Positions 46,101 to 53,344 of a stretch of DNA of 64,000 bases are shown one piece after another (the stretch's first letter is position 1; each line of letters begins with the position of its first letter). Made by a program: the position numbers and the translations under genes. Below the pieces are notes generated by a model. The model worked only from the letters and a program-made list of their open reading frames with translations. It was not told the DNA's origin and ran no database searches. This DNA comes from Gammaproteobacteria bacterium (lineage in GTDB: Bacteria > Pseudomonadota > Gammaproteobacteria > Pseudomonadales > IMCC2047): positions 372,001-436,000 of the forward strand of contig JAJFKB010000002.1 of NCBI GenBank assembly GCA_021773395.1. Direction: 5' to 3'.

Positions 46101-46364
46101 TGAATAGCCCCTAACGACTTTTGTGCGTGGCACAGCTAACATCGAAGTCGTCAGTGGATAAGTAACTTGGTCTTCAACCACCTGAGGTGATTGACCCGGA
46201 TACTCAGTAAATATAATGACCTGCACGTCGGATAGATCCGGTATTGCATCCAATGGTGCGTTTTTGTAGGCAAAAATTCCGACTAGCGCAATAATCACAG
46301 TAGCAATCAGCACCATAAAGCGATCACGCAACGAAGCGTTAATAATGGCATTAATCATGGACAT
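43170..46364 (-). CDS. cusA: Heavy-metal RND efflux pump CusA/CzcA family
   Basis: An inner-membrane pump of 1064 residues. Seen are the N-terminal LRDRFMVLIATVIIALVGIF, the proton-relay helix GTMVDGAIVMVENAHSHLAE, the adaptor-docking and porter domains and the second proton-conducting bundle. The surrounding copper genes make Cu(I)/Ag(I) the likely substrate; the metal-binding methionines of CusA cannot be confirmed without alignment. The start (46364, or 46358) overlaps the end of the adaptor gene by up to 14 nt. It is the third gene of a CusC-CusB-CusA order. Confidence 0.93.
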   Translation of the reverse strand: MSMINAIINASLRDRFMVLIATVIIALVGIFAYKNAPLDAIPDLSDVQVIIFTEYPGQSPQVVEDQVTYPLTTSMLAVPRTKVVRGYSFFGLSFVYIIFEDNTDMYWARSRVLESINYVSGRLPQGITPTLGPDATGVGWVYEYALVDKTGKHDLAQLRSLQDWYLRYPLQTVQGVSEVASVGGYVKQYQVEVDPNALQRYNISLNKIKMAIKMSNKDVGGRLVEMAETEYMVRGLGYIQSIDDLNSIPVSVDSDGTPIRLQDIAHVQIGPELRRGLVDLNGEGEVAGGVVIMRFGENALATIQAVRAKLDELKAGLPEGVEIVPVYDRGDLIERAVKSLNTSLMQELIIVSLVVILFLLHARSAFVAIITLPLGILMAFIVMRFQGLNANIMSLGGIAITIGTMVDGAIVMVENAHSHLAEAREKKDRELTNDERWKTIGESCQEVGPALFFSLLVITVSFLPIFTMQAQEGRLFSPLAFTATYAMAASAILAITLVPVMMGYFLRGKIIAEHKNPINRALHALHGPALKIAMHWRGVTVVVALALLAVTYYPYSKLGSEFMPPLDEGDILYMPTTFPGISITKAKELLQQTDKILYTFPEVHHVFGKVGRAESATDSAPLAMIETTVRLKPKEEWPNPKKTTKELMSEMDNAIQFPGVANAWTMPIKTRIDMLSTGIKTPIGIKVSGPDLNVLQQVSQDIEQAMKTLPETTSAFGDRAVGGYYLDFDINRKEASRYGLTVGAVQDVIQSAIGGMNITETVEGLERYPVNLRYPRELRGDLETLKRVLIPTPTGAQIPLEMVADIDYQRGPPVIKSEDARPNAWIYVDISTSDIGGFVADAKQVLEDQVTIPSGYTVTWSGQFEYMERAAARLQIVAPATLLIIFLLLYFNFRNIIEPVIVMMSIPFGLVGGIWLIYINEYNMSVAVAVGFIALAGMAAEIGVLVLSFIDTEIAKRRSVAIGRLSIEEVKEAVLSATSKRVRPVAMTAISTMAGLIPIMLSSGTGSDVTHRIAAPMLGGMLTVTILNLLVLPVIYSYILQYQEKRRVIPVQSDDPFQLEGGET

Positions 46365-47877
46365 GAACCTCCCGCGCTTCGTCTTTCATATCCATATCCA
46401 TATCCATATCCATATCAGTATGCTCATTCATTTTCATATTGGAATGGTCTGTCATCTCATCGTTTTCCTGATTAACATCCATACTCTTCGTGCTATCGTT
46501 CGAACCTTTCAAGGCATCCATCATTTTGGCCGTGGCTTCTCGCAATTTGGATTCAGAATCCACCAGGAATTGTGCAGAGGTTACGACCTCATCGCCGACA
46601 TTAACACCCTCCAAAACAGCAACTTGTCCATTTGATTCAAAACCCAATTTGACTATTCTGGGTTCAAACTTTCCTGGGCCTCTAACCAGAAAAACTTGAG
46701 TCCTTGAGCCGGAGCGGATAATCGCTTCAGCCGGTATTACGACTGCATTATCGACTGTATTTGATTTAATGCTGACCTGCGCAAACATATCGGGCCGAAG
46801 TAACTGTTCACGGTTATCAAAAACCAGACGCACTTTCGTGGTTCGCGTTTTCGCTTCAGCGTAAGGATAAATATATGAGAGGGAACCCCGGAATGTTTTA
46901 CCTGGCACTGACGCCAAAGTCATCTCAACCTCATCGCCTAGCTTGACCCACGGCAATTCATATTCATACACATCGGCATAAACCCAGACCTGATTAAGGT
47001 CGACCATCATGTACAATTCGGTTTTCGGTGTAACGAATTGCCCCTGCCTTGAACCTATGCGAATCACAGTACCGGCTGTCGGTGAATGTATGTGCAGACC
47101 TTTTTTAACTTTTCGGGTTTTCTCTAATTCACGAATTTGATGCTCTGATACATCGAGTAACATCAATCGTTCGCGCGAGCTCCTCGCTAGTTCTTCGGCA
47201 CCTCGTCTAATTTCATCAAATGGACTTTTTTCCAGTGCGGATAGATTATTCAATGCCAGCAAATATTCTTGCTGAGTTGAAACCAGTTTTGGCGAGTAGA
47301 TACTGAGTAAAACCTCATTTTTCTCAACATTTTGCCCCGTTTTATCCACGCGTAGCTCTTCAATCCACCCTTCTACCTTCGGATGTAATCGAGTCATACG
47401 CTCCTCGTCAAAATCGACACGCCCCACAGCACGAATCGTTCGGCTTATGGCTGTCTGTTTAGCGGTTACTGTACGAACACCGATATTCTGAACAACCACC
47501 GGATCAATCGTGACAGTACCCGCGACTTTACTAACCTCGCTATCAGCATAAACAGGAACATAATCCATGCCCATTGCATCCTTCGCAGGGACTGGTGAAG
47601 TAACAGAAGGGTTCATCGGACTGCGATAAAAGAGTATTTCTTGTGAAAACGCCTTTTTATCTTTTTCAGCGTAAACCGGTATATAGTCCATTCCCATAGA
47701 ATCTTTCGCGGGAGTGGGAGACGTAACATCTGGGTTCATGGGATTTCGATAAAACAGTGGTTGGCTTTTCTCTTCCGTCAAAACCGTAGAAGAAGCACCA
47801 TCACCAAACAACCAATAGCCCGCTCCTACGCCAATAAGTAGCATTAGGGGTGCAATTAGTAACATAGATTTATTCAT
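46351..47877 (-). CDS. cusB: Heavy-metal RND adaptor CusB family with duplicated metal-binding domain
   Basis: A periplasmic adaptor of 508 residues starting MNKSMLLIAPLMLLIGVGAG at 47877; ATG overlaps the upstream stop, with GAGG nine bases before. After the anchor are two copies of a heavy-metal-binding domain (FYRNPMNPDVTSPTPAKDSM and FYRSPMNPSVTSPVPAKDAM, each with GMDYIPVY or GMDYVPVY), whereas most relatives have one. Barrel-sandwich and helical hairpin follow. The tail is rich in His, Met and Asp (HSNMKMNEHTDMDMDMDMDM) and ends HVHD. These extra ligands should load copper or silver into the pump. The tail is encoded by a hexanucleotide repeat. Confidence 0.92.
   Translation of the reverse strand: MNKSMLLIAPLMLLIGVGAGYWLFGDGASSTVLTEEKSQPLFYRNPMNPDVTSPTPAKDSMGMDYIPVYAEKDKKAFSQEILFYRSPMNPSVTSPVPAKDAMGMDYVPVYADSEVSKVAGTVTIDPVVVQNIGVRTVTAKQTAISRTIRAVGRVDFDEERMTRLHPKVEGWIEELRVDKTGQNVEKNEVLLSIYSPKLVSTQQEYLLALNNLSALEKSPFDEIRRGAEELARSSRERLMLLDVSEHQIRELEKTRKVKKGLHIHSPTAGTVIRIGSRQGQFVTPKTELYMMVDLNQVWVYADVYEYELPWVKLGDEVEMTLASVPGKTFRGSLSYIYPYAEAKTRTTKVRLVFDNREQLLRPDMFAQVSIKSNTVDNAVVIPAEAIIRSGSRTQVFLVRGPGKFEPRIVKLGFESNGQVAVLEGVNVGDEVVTSAQFLVDSESKLREATAKMMDALKGSNDSTKSMDVNQENDEMTDHSNMKMNEHTDMDMDMDMDMKDEAREVHVHD
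46387..46416 (-). repeat. Hexanucleotide repeat in cusB coding the Met-Asp tail
   Basis: Five perfect tandem CATATC units (plus strand) encode repeated Met-Asp dipeptides on the minus strand. In-frame slippage would change the number of metal-ligand residues without breaking the gene. Confidence 0.85.
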
Positions 47878-49237
47878 AAACAGATTCCTCGCCGACAGCG
47901 GCTTCCAGACGTGCCAATGCTTGCTTCGCATCACTTAACGCCTTCCAGTATTGCAGTTCGTAATTAAAGAGAGTCATTTGGCTTCGCACCAAGTTCAGGA
48001 AGTCCACTTCACTGACCTGGTAACCTGCCAACATTGATTGAACCGTTTGTTGAGCTTGCGGAACAATGCCGCTGCCATAGAGTGAAAATTGCTGTTTTGC
48101 TCGGTGATAATCTGTAACCGCTGAAGAGATTGCCGCTGTCACCAAGCCTCTTTCATCAAGTAGTGCGTAGCGATTTTTTTGTAGCTCCAAATTTTTCTGA
48201 GCAACCGCCTTGGATTGTTTCCGGCCAGCGTAGAGCGGGATTTTTACTCCCACCATGACAGAAACAAAATCTGAACGTGCTCCACCTCGGGGTAATGGAT
48301 TGTCTCCGGTTCGATCACCGTAGGTCACACCCAGTTTGAAATCAGGATAATAATCGCGCTTAGCCAGATCGAGACGAGATTTTGCAGCATCGACCTGCGT
48401 TTCCATTTGTTTCAAGCGCGGTCGCACGGATGCCGATTTCTGGTAAAGCTCACTCTCATCAACAAGATTTGGCATTTTTTTGGAAACCTTATCCGGCAAC
48501 GTTATAGGATCGTTAGCAGGTCTATCCATCAGAATATTGAGTTGTATGGCCTGGTTGCGCCGTATGGCTTGTAGCTGAATTTCCTGATCCTTCAACCGGG
48601 AGAGTTCCAGCTGTGAAAGCAAAACATCCTGTTGTAAACCCTTACCTGTCTCGTATTTGGTTTTAGCTACGGTAATAAACTGACGCAACAAAGCTTGATT
48701 ACTGTCCACTGTCTCTAGGGCACGATCCATATAGTAGAGCTGCCACCATTTGCCCTTCACATTCTTTATTAGCTGCAAACGCAGCTCATCGACAGAATGC
48801 CCCGCCGCCCGCGCATCGTACTCGGCAGCCTCTTCCTTTAAACTCAACTTTCCCGGAAAAGGAAAGACCTGACTGAACCCTACTTGGAGCTGTGTCATCG
48901 CTTCCTGATCCCGTTCGTAGGTGTCAGTGGGGAAATTCATCGCGTTGACACTAACCATCGGGTCGGGCAACGTGCCTACCTGTGAGGGGACTTCCGCCAA
49001 CGCTTCATACCGTGCTTGCATTTCCGCAAGGTTGGGGTTGTCCCGGATTGCAACTTCAACCGCAGAACCCTCGATCAACACCGGCGCGCTGCCATATTCG
49101 CTGCCGTATACAGTACTGTTCGCGACACCTAGAGCGATTGCGCTTAAGAACAGCCAACGCCGATGGATTATTACTCGCGCAAATTGCTTCAAAAGGCAGA
49201 TCTCTACCCTCGAATAGAAACTAATATGTCGTTTCAT
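47870..49237 (-). CDS. cusC: TolC-type outer-membrane factor of the metal efflux system (CusC family)
   Basis: A 455-residue outer-membrane efflux protein. An N-terminal signal region (about residues 20-45, RRWLFLSAIALGVANSTVYG) precedes two OEP repeats: NPNLAEMQARYEALAEVPSQ, FSQVFPFPGKLSLKEEAAEY, and VMVGVKIPLYAGRKQSKAVA. No lipobox cysteine is evident. Its stop overlaps the adaptor start, so cusC, cusB and cusA are coupled. A 9-bp hairpin lies in the leader upstream. Confidence 0.88.
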   Translation of the reverse strand: MKRHISFYSRVEICLLKQFARVIIHRRWLFLSAIALGVANSTVYGSEYGSAPVLIEGSAVEVAIRDNPNLAEMQARYEALAEVPSQVGTLPDPMVSVNAMNFPTDTYERDQEAMTQLQVGFSQVFPFPGKLSLKEEAAEYDARAAGHSVDELRLQLIKNVKGKWWQLYYMDRALETVDSNQALLRQFITVAKTKYETGKGLQQDVLLSQLELSRLKDQEIQLQAIRRNQAIQLNILMDRPANDPITLPDKVSKKMPNLVDESELYQKSASVRPRLKQMETQVDAAKSRLDLAKRDYYPDFKLGVTYGDRTGDNPLPRGGARSDFVSVMVGVKIPLYAGRKQSKAVAQKNLELQKNRYALLDERGLVTAAISSAVTDYHRAKQQFSLYGSGIVPQAQQTVQSMLAGYQVSEVDFLNLVRSQMTLFNYELQYWKALSDAKQALARLEAAVGEESVYE

Positions 49238-49262
49238 CGTGATTCATCCTCCAGTGCGAGCC

Positions 49263-49287
49263 CCCAAGCAGACACAAACTGCTTGGG
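49263..49287. promoter_or_regulatory. Perfect hairpin in the cusC leader
   Basis: CCCAAGCAG and CTGCTTGGG form a perfect 9-bp stem around a 7-nt loop, 26 nt before the cusC start. No T-run follows in either direction, so it is not a standard terminator. An operator or an mRNA processing/stability element is possible. Confidence 0.5.
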
Positions 49288-49331
49288 AGTAGAGAATGAA
49301 AACATACCTCTGTGGTCTCGCTTCTTTTTCA

Positions 49332-49682
49332 TCATTTTTTAAGTTCTACAATGTCATGTTTCTTAACATTGCCCTTAGTGCTTATCGCCCGTGCGAAATG
49401 GTCATTAACTACAGACTTGATCTGTAAGGTTCCAACATAATCAACTCGATAGTCATCATCACCTTCCTCAACAGCGCCTTCCCAAACATAACGGTATACC
49501 TGGAGTTCTTGCCCCGTTTCAGCGCCATCCTCACTGCCTATGCAGACAACGACTTCATCATTATCGATGCCGACCACCTGACCTCTCATAATGTTTTCGT
49601 GATAAAACTGACTGCCAGCACAAGCGGTTAAAAGCCCTACAAAAAACACCAGAAAAGTTACCTTCATCATTTTGTTTAACAT
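49332..49682 (-). CDS. Small lipoprotein of unknown function in the copper operon
   Basis: A 116-residue lipoprotein: the signal ends VGLLTAC with Cys21 as the lipidation site, followed by AGSQFYHENIMRGQVVGIDN. The mature part is a compact, beta-rich, acidic domain (DDEVVVCIGSEDGAETGQEL, EEGDDDYRVDYVGTLQIKSV) that resembles small SH3-like or OB-like envelope domains. I recognise no named family. It lies between a cytochrome c gene and cusC on the same strand, so it is probably a periplasmic accessory of the metal response. Confidence 0.7.
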   Translation of the reverse strand: MLNKMMKVTFLVFFVGLLTACAGSQFYHENIMRGQVVGIDNDEVVVCIGSEDGAETGQELQVYRYVWEGAVEEGDDDYRVDYVGTLQIKSVVNDHFARAISTKGNVKKHDIVELKK

Positions 49683-49737
49683 TTTAAGTACTCCTTTGAG
49701 AACAATTGATTAAGCACGCACCTAGTCGCGCTCAATG

Positions 49738-50352
49738 CTATTCAGAAAATGATGCTTTGATATATTTCAATGCTGCATTCAGGTCAGTATCCGAGAGCTG
49801 ACTATTTCCACCTCGCGGCGGCATTGGCATTGAGCTACCCGGACTTTGAATACCAGTGATGATATTGCTTAGTAGTTCACTATCACTTTTCGATAGACGG
49901 CCATTTTTTTCGTTGAAGTCTGGTACGCCTGGTATGCTGCCTTTGCCGTTCGCACCGTGGCAGGCCAAGCAATTGCTTTCATAAATCTGCTTTCCTGAGA
50001 TGCTGGCTGAGTCAGTTGTCGTGGACTCAACTTGACCCGGATCGATATTTTCCACTCTGGCATTTGAGCCTTGTAAAAAAGTCAGAATGTCGCGTGCCTC
50101 CTGCCCAGTAAGCCCTGCTCTCACTCTCATATGGAACACGCTTGTAACCCACTGGTCATCGCGAAGGTCAGAGGGACTACGCATGTTGTGGCAACGCGCA
50201 CAGTTCTCTGACCATGCCTTAGTACCTTGGGCAAAATCCCCTTCTTCAGGATAATCAAGTGCATACAGTGGCTGTATTACCAATGCTGTGAGTAACAACA
50301 AAGCCGTTCTCTTGCTTAAGGTACTAACACTTTTCCAGATTAAAATATTCAT
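49738..50352 (-). CDS. Dihaem c-type cytochrome
   Basis: A 204-residue periplasmic protein with two CxxCH haem sites: ENCARCHNMRSPSDLRDDQW near residue 55 and ESNCLACHGANGKGSIPGVP near residue 130. Axial methionines may be HMRVRAG and GSSMPMPPRGG. A signal peptide precedes ALDYPEEGDFAQG. I start at 50352, with GAGGAG 7 nt upstream. It follows the porin gene by 15 nt. Electron transfer linked to copper oxidation or to a multicopper oxidase is an inference from the neighbours. Confidence 0.85.
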   Translation of the reverse strand: MNILIWKSVSTLSKRTALLLLTALVIQPLYALDYPEEGDFAQGTKAWSENCARCHNMRSPSDLRDDQWVTSVFHMRVRAGLTGQEARDILTFLQGSNARVENIDPGQVESTTTDSASISGKQIYESNCLACHGANGKGSIPGVPDFNEKNGRLSKSDSELLSNIITGIQSPGSSMPMPPRGGNSQLSDTDLNAALKYIKASFSE

Positions 50353-50367
50353 TACAGTTCTCCTCAA

Positions 50368-51609
50368 TTAGAAGCCATAAGCCATTTGAAATAGGAATCT
50401 ATCCTGATCGGCATCACTGCCTGCCTGCCCATCGTTGAATTCGTAACTGAGCTTACCGATAAAGTTATTGGTAAAGAGATAGTTGGTCCCTATGGCCCAT
50501 TGCTGTTGGTCTTGGCTGTTATGGGGCGAGTCGAAATCTGTATAGCGGGCGACCAATTCCCAATTGGATTGGTTGAATCGATAGGCTCCCTGGGTGTACC
50601 AAGTCTCCCAGGTCGCGCCTTCTGATGCGGCGGTACCGCTACCGGTATCAGCACCAACTTCCGTCTCAACATACTCACCGCGTAGATTGAACGCTTTGTA
50701 GTGCCAGCTAAAATCCGCTCCGATTACGTCATAATCACGTGCACCTTCATCACTCAGCGTACTACTGTCACCATCTTCAATTGAAGTCACCGTTGCTTTA
50801 CCGCTTGCCGCCGACAGACCTAGCTCAAACCCCGAAAAGGGAATAATACCGAGGCGTCCGCCCACAACTTTCTCACCGTCGCCGTCAGAGCCAAATCCCT
50901 CTGCCTCAACGCCATCCAGTTCGAATTCACCATCCTCGAATTCGGCGATTAATTCCGGGCCATTGCTGATATAAACAGCGTAGTTTGTCCTAATCGCGCC
51001 AATTGGAAATCCACCACGCAACTGAAAACCCACATCAGAGACCGGGGCGGCACCATCATGGCCGAACCCAGGTGGTGCCGAAGGCAGTTTATTGATCCAG
51101 GAAGGGTGCAGGTTTTGCCGAAATTGGCCAACAGGACTTAAGAACTTCCCGCCCACTAAGACCATATAGTCATTGATAAACCAGTCGATGGTCAGGTATT
51201 CAAGATTGGTCTCAGTCTCACCATCATCCCCTACTTCAAACTCCAGTTCTGATTCAAGCATTACCAAATCGCGATACTGAAAATGAAAAATGGGTGCGAA
51301 CGTACCAACATTAAAGCTACCATCTTCCGATTCCGAATCGGTGTACCCCACATCGGCATATCCAGCCATGTGAATCAACGTATCGGGCTGTAGCCATTCA
51401 CCAGCGGTAGCGACATCCTTTTTGATGACCTGGACTTCATCTTTAGTCGCACTATTCTTAAGCTGCTGTTTAAGCTGATCCATTTCCTGTTGCATACGCT
51501 CCAAGCGCTCGGCCAACTCTTCAACCGAGGGTTCAGCTAATGCCGCCGTTGAAAAACTGGAAGTGACGACAGCGAATACGATAGTTTTTGCTACTCTATT
51601 GATGTTCAT
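50368..51609 (-). CDS. Outer-membrane porin with N-terminal coiled coil
   Basis: A 413-residue protein. After the signal peptide (FAVVTSSFSTAALA) comes a coiled coil (VEELAERLERMQQEMDQLKQ) that often stabilises trimers in OprO/P- and DcaP-type porins, then a beta-barrel ending DQDRFLFQMAYGF, a C-terminal aromatic insertion signal. It is rich in acidic residues in the central loops (FEDGEFELDGVEAEGFGSDG). It lies within the copper operon, 15 nt before the dihaem cytochrome. What it transports is unknown. Confidence 0.85.
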   Translation of the reverse strand: MNINRVAKTIVFAVVTSSFSTAALAEPSVEELAERLERMQQEMDQLKQQLKNSATKDEVQVIKKDVATAGEWLQPDTLIHMAGYADVGYTDSESEDGSFNVGTFAPIFHFQYRDLVMLESELEFEVGDDGETETNLEYLTIDWFINDYMVLVGGKFLSPVGQFRQNLHPSWINKLPSAPPGFGHDGAAPVSDVGFQLRGGFPIGAIRTNYAVYISNGPELIAEFEDGEFELDGVEAEGFGSDGDGEKVVGGRLGIIPFSGFELGLSAASGKATVTSIEDGDSSTLSDEGARDYDVIGADFSWHYKAFNLRGEYVETEVGADTGSGTAASEGATWETWYTQGAYRFNQSNWELVARYTDFDSPHNSQDQQQWAIGTNYLFTNNFIGKLSYEFNDGQAGSDADQDRFLFQMAYGF

Positions 51610-51635
51610 ATCTTGTCTCCGTTGTTGGGTTAGAT

Positions 51636-51995
51636 TTACCTACCGGGTGGTCGCTTGTGGCAACTCCATGGTTCATGACTGGCGTTGTCTTTCACATTCT
51701 GATCGACAAACTTGTAATAGCCCTCTTTAAAATGCGTCCACCAGTCATGAGCAATGTCGCACTCGTGCTTCCTAACAATTTCCTCAATTTCATCCAACTG
51801 CCGTTTAGTGGCGTCATAGGCCACATTGAGTAAACTTTCTGATGCGTTTATCGAGACAGCATCGACACCCAACAGATGATCAATTTCTTGTACGATCAGT
51901 TGGTGGTTTTCCTCTACAGCACCTTCTAATCGCAGATGCCGTATCATTAGCGAGTTTTCATTTACACCGAGTTTGTGTTCCTGCTTACTGTTCAT
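51636..51995 (-). CDS. HMA-like small protein lacking the CxxC motif
   Basis: A 119-residue protein whose middle follows the beta-alpha-beta-beta-alpha-beta order of heavy-metal-associated domains (MIRHLRLEGAVEENHQLIVQ, LLGVDAVSINASESLLNVAY, TKRQLDEIEEIVRKHECDIA), but the CxxC metal site is absent. The C-terminal tail has several His, Cys and Trp residues (HDWWTHF, HEPWSCHKR). GGAGG precedes the ATG, which overlaps the methyltransferase stop by 11 nt. It may bind metal through the tail or serve as a docking protein; this is inference. Confidence 0.6.
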   Translation of the reverse strand: MNSKQEHKLGVNENSLMIRHLRLEGAVEENHQLIVQEIDHLLGVDAVSINASESLLNVAYDATKRQLDEIEEIVRKHECDIAHDWWTHFKEGYYKFVDQNVKDNASHEPWSCHKRPPGR

Positions 51996-52644
51996 AAATA
52001 TTTCCCTCCTGTATTGGCCCTAATTTGGGAATAAACGCTGGAGTGTTATTCCTGTAGTGAATGTACTGATCACCAAACTGCTCGATTGCCTGACCTTCTT
52101 CCGCTTTTGAAAGCCGGAGATACACCACCAACAAAATGGGAAACATGACCAGCGTGGGAATGGTTGGCCATTGCAACAAAAAGCCAAACATAATTAGGAC
52201 AAAAGCAACGTATTGCGGGTGACGCATTCGCGCATACCATCCTGATGTAGCAAGTGCGCCCGCCTGCTGCGCCTTGTGTAAAACGTTCCAAGCAGACGCT
52301 AATAGGAAGAACCCCAACACAATCACCACATTGCTAGCGATATGTAACGGGTCAAAATGTGCGTCACCCTCAAAACCGAAGAGCGTGTGCAGCAGGTGGC
52401 CGTTTTCATGGGCCAGAAAATCAACACCGGGATATTTCTCAGCCAACCAACCGGACAGGAAGTAAATGGTGAGCGGGAAGCCATACATTTCCGTAAACAA
52501 GGCGACTATAAACGCGGAAAATACTCCCAGACTACGCCAGTCTCTTTGCGTCTTCGGTTTAGTGAAACTGAATGCAAAGAAAATAAATATTGCCGAATTC
52601 AGGATCACCAAGACCCATAATCCGTAGGATTCGTGCTCATGCAT
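51985..52644 (-). CDS. Isoprenylcysteine-methyltransferase-like (ICMT/PEMT) membrane protein
   Basis: A 219-residue protein with about five hydrophobic helices and the C-terminal signature of the ICMT/PEMT superfamily: GWYARMRHPQYVAFVLIMFG, YLRLSKAEEGQAIEQFGDQY. I start at 52644 (MHEHESYG), with GAGGAG seven bases upstream. A histidine-bearing loop (LAHENGHLLHTLFGFEGDAH) near residue 85 is unusual and could be metal-related. Such genes recur in proteobacterial copper clusters next to DUF2933 and P-type ATPase genes, but the methyl acceptor is unknown. Confidence 0.78.
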   Translation of the reverse strand: MHEHESYGLWVLVILNSAIFIFFAFSFTKPKTQRDWRSLGVFSAFIVALFTEMYGFPLTIYFLSGWLAEKYPGVDFLAHENGHLLHTLFGFEGDAHFDPLHIASNVVIVLGFFLLASAWNVLHKAQQAGALATSGWYARMRHPQYVAFVLIMFGFLLQWPTIPTLVMFPILLVVYLRLSKAEEGQAIEQFGDQYIHYRNNTPAFIPKLGPIQEGNIYEQ

Positions 52645-52665
52645 GACGCTGCTCCTCAACCAAAC

Positions 52666-52962
52666 CTATTGGTTTTTCTCTTGTTCTTCGCGATCACGAA
52701 GACCATCTTCATAGCCCTTTTGATAACCAAGATCGTTATGCCCATTTCGGGCGTTATCTTCTCCATGCCCACCGTGTCCCCCATGACCATGGCCTCCATG
52801 CATAAAGATGTGCATCAGCGGGCACAGCAACAAAATCAGAAAAGGCAAATACTGAAACAGGTGTTCACGATGCTCCATAAACAGGAAATAACTGACGGCA
52901 CCAATAAGTGTCAGGGCTGCCAACCCGTTGGAGCTAAACCAGAATGATTGCTTTTGTGCCAT
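52666..52962 (-). CDS. DUF2933 small His-rich membrane protein
   Basis: A 98-residue protein with two hydrophobic helices (LAALTLIGAVSYFLFMEHRE, LFQYLPFLILLLCPLMHIFM) followed by a histidine/glycine run (HGGHGHGGHGGHG) and an acidic tail. The pattern matches DUF2933, small proteins of copper and mercury loci. I start at 52962, with GGAG nine bases upstream, just after the cupredoxin stop; other in-frame codons up to 52989 overlap that gene. The His run probably binds Cu or another soft metal at the membrane. Confidence 0.8.
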   Translation of the reverse strand: MAQKQSFWFSSNGLAALTLIGAVSYFLFMEHREHLFQYLPFLILLLCPLMHIFMHGGHGHGGHGGHGEDNARNGHNDLGYQKGYEDGLRDREEQEKNQ

Positions 52963-52966
52963 GACC

Positions 52967-53332
52967 TTATTCTCCATTTTCATTAACAATCAACGCGCCT
53001 CGGTACATCTGCATTTGACAGGTGAACGGGTACTCGCCTGATGCCAGGGGTGGAAAGCTGATGTCTTTGGGTTTGTTTAAAGGCAACTCTTCACTAATAT
53101 CGAAATCTGCAAAAACCACAGTCGCCGCACAAGACGATGCGTCTTTGCGAAGAAAGCGTAGTGTTGTGTTCTGGCCTGCCAATAATCGAATTCTTGACGG
53201 CTCATAGGTGCCGTTATCCACAACGACCGTCACGGTGTTTTTGTCCGCTAACACCGCTTGTGGCTTATAAAGCCAAAACCACCAAACAATCAGTGCGATG
53301 AGTAGCAGGCCCAGCAGGTTAATGATCATCAT
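52967..53332 (-). CDS. Membrane-anchored cupredoxin-like protein
   Basis: A 121-residue protein: an N-terminal helix (MMIINLLGLLLIALIVWWFW) anchors a cupredoxin fold (VTVVVDNGTYEPSRIRLLAG, TLRFLRKDASSCAATVVFAD, FPPLASGEYPFTCQMQMYRG). In the last motif the Cys-x-Met-x-Met arrangement replaces the usual Cys-x-x-His-x-x-Met, so any copper centre is not a standard type 1 site; a Met/Cys Cu(I) site is more likely. It lies 12 nt after the copper ATPase gene, where it may accept copper exported to the periplasm. Confidence 0.8.
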   Translation of the reverse strand: MMIINLLGLLLIALIVWWFWLYKPQAVLADKNTVTVVVDNGTYEPSRIRLLAGQNTTLRFLRKDASSCAATVVFADFDISEELPLNKPKDISFPPLASGEYPFTCQMQMYRGALIVNENGE

Positions 53333-53344
53333 GTCGATCTCTCC

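Noticed and set aside
46387-46416. Tandem CATATC units as a CRISPR-like or origin iteron array
   Set aside because: The repeat is in frame within cusB and simply encodes Met-Asp dipeptides; there are no spacers and no replication gene.
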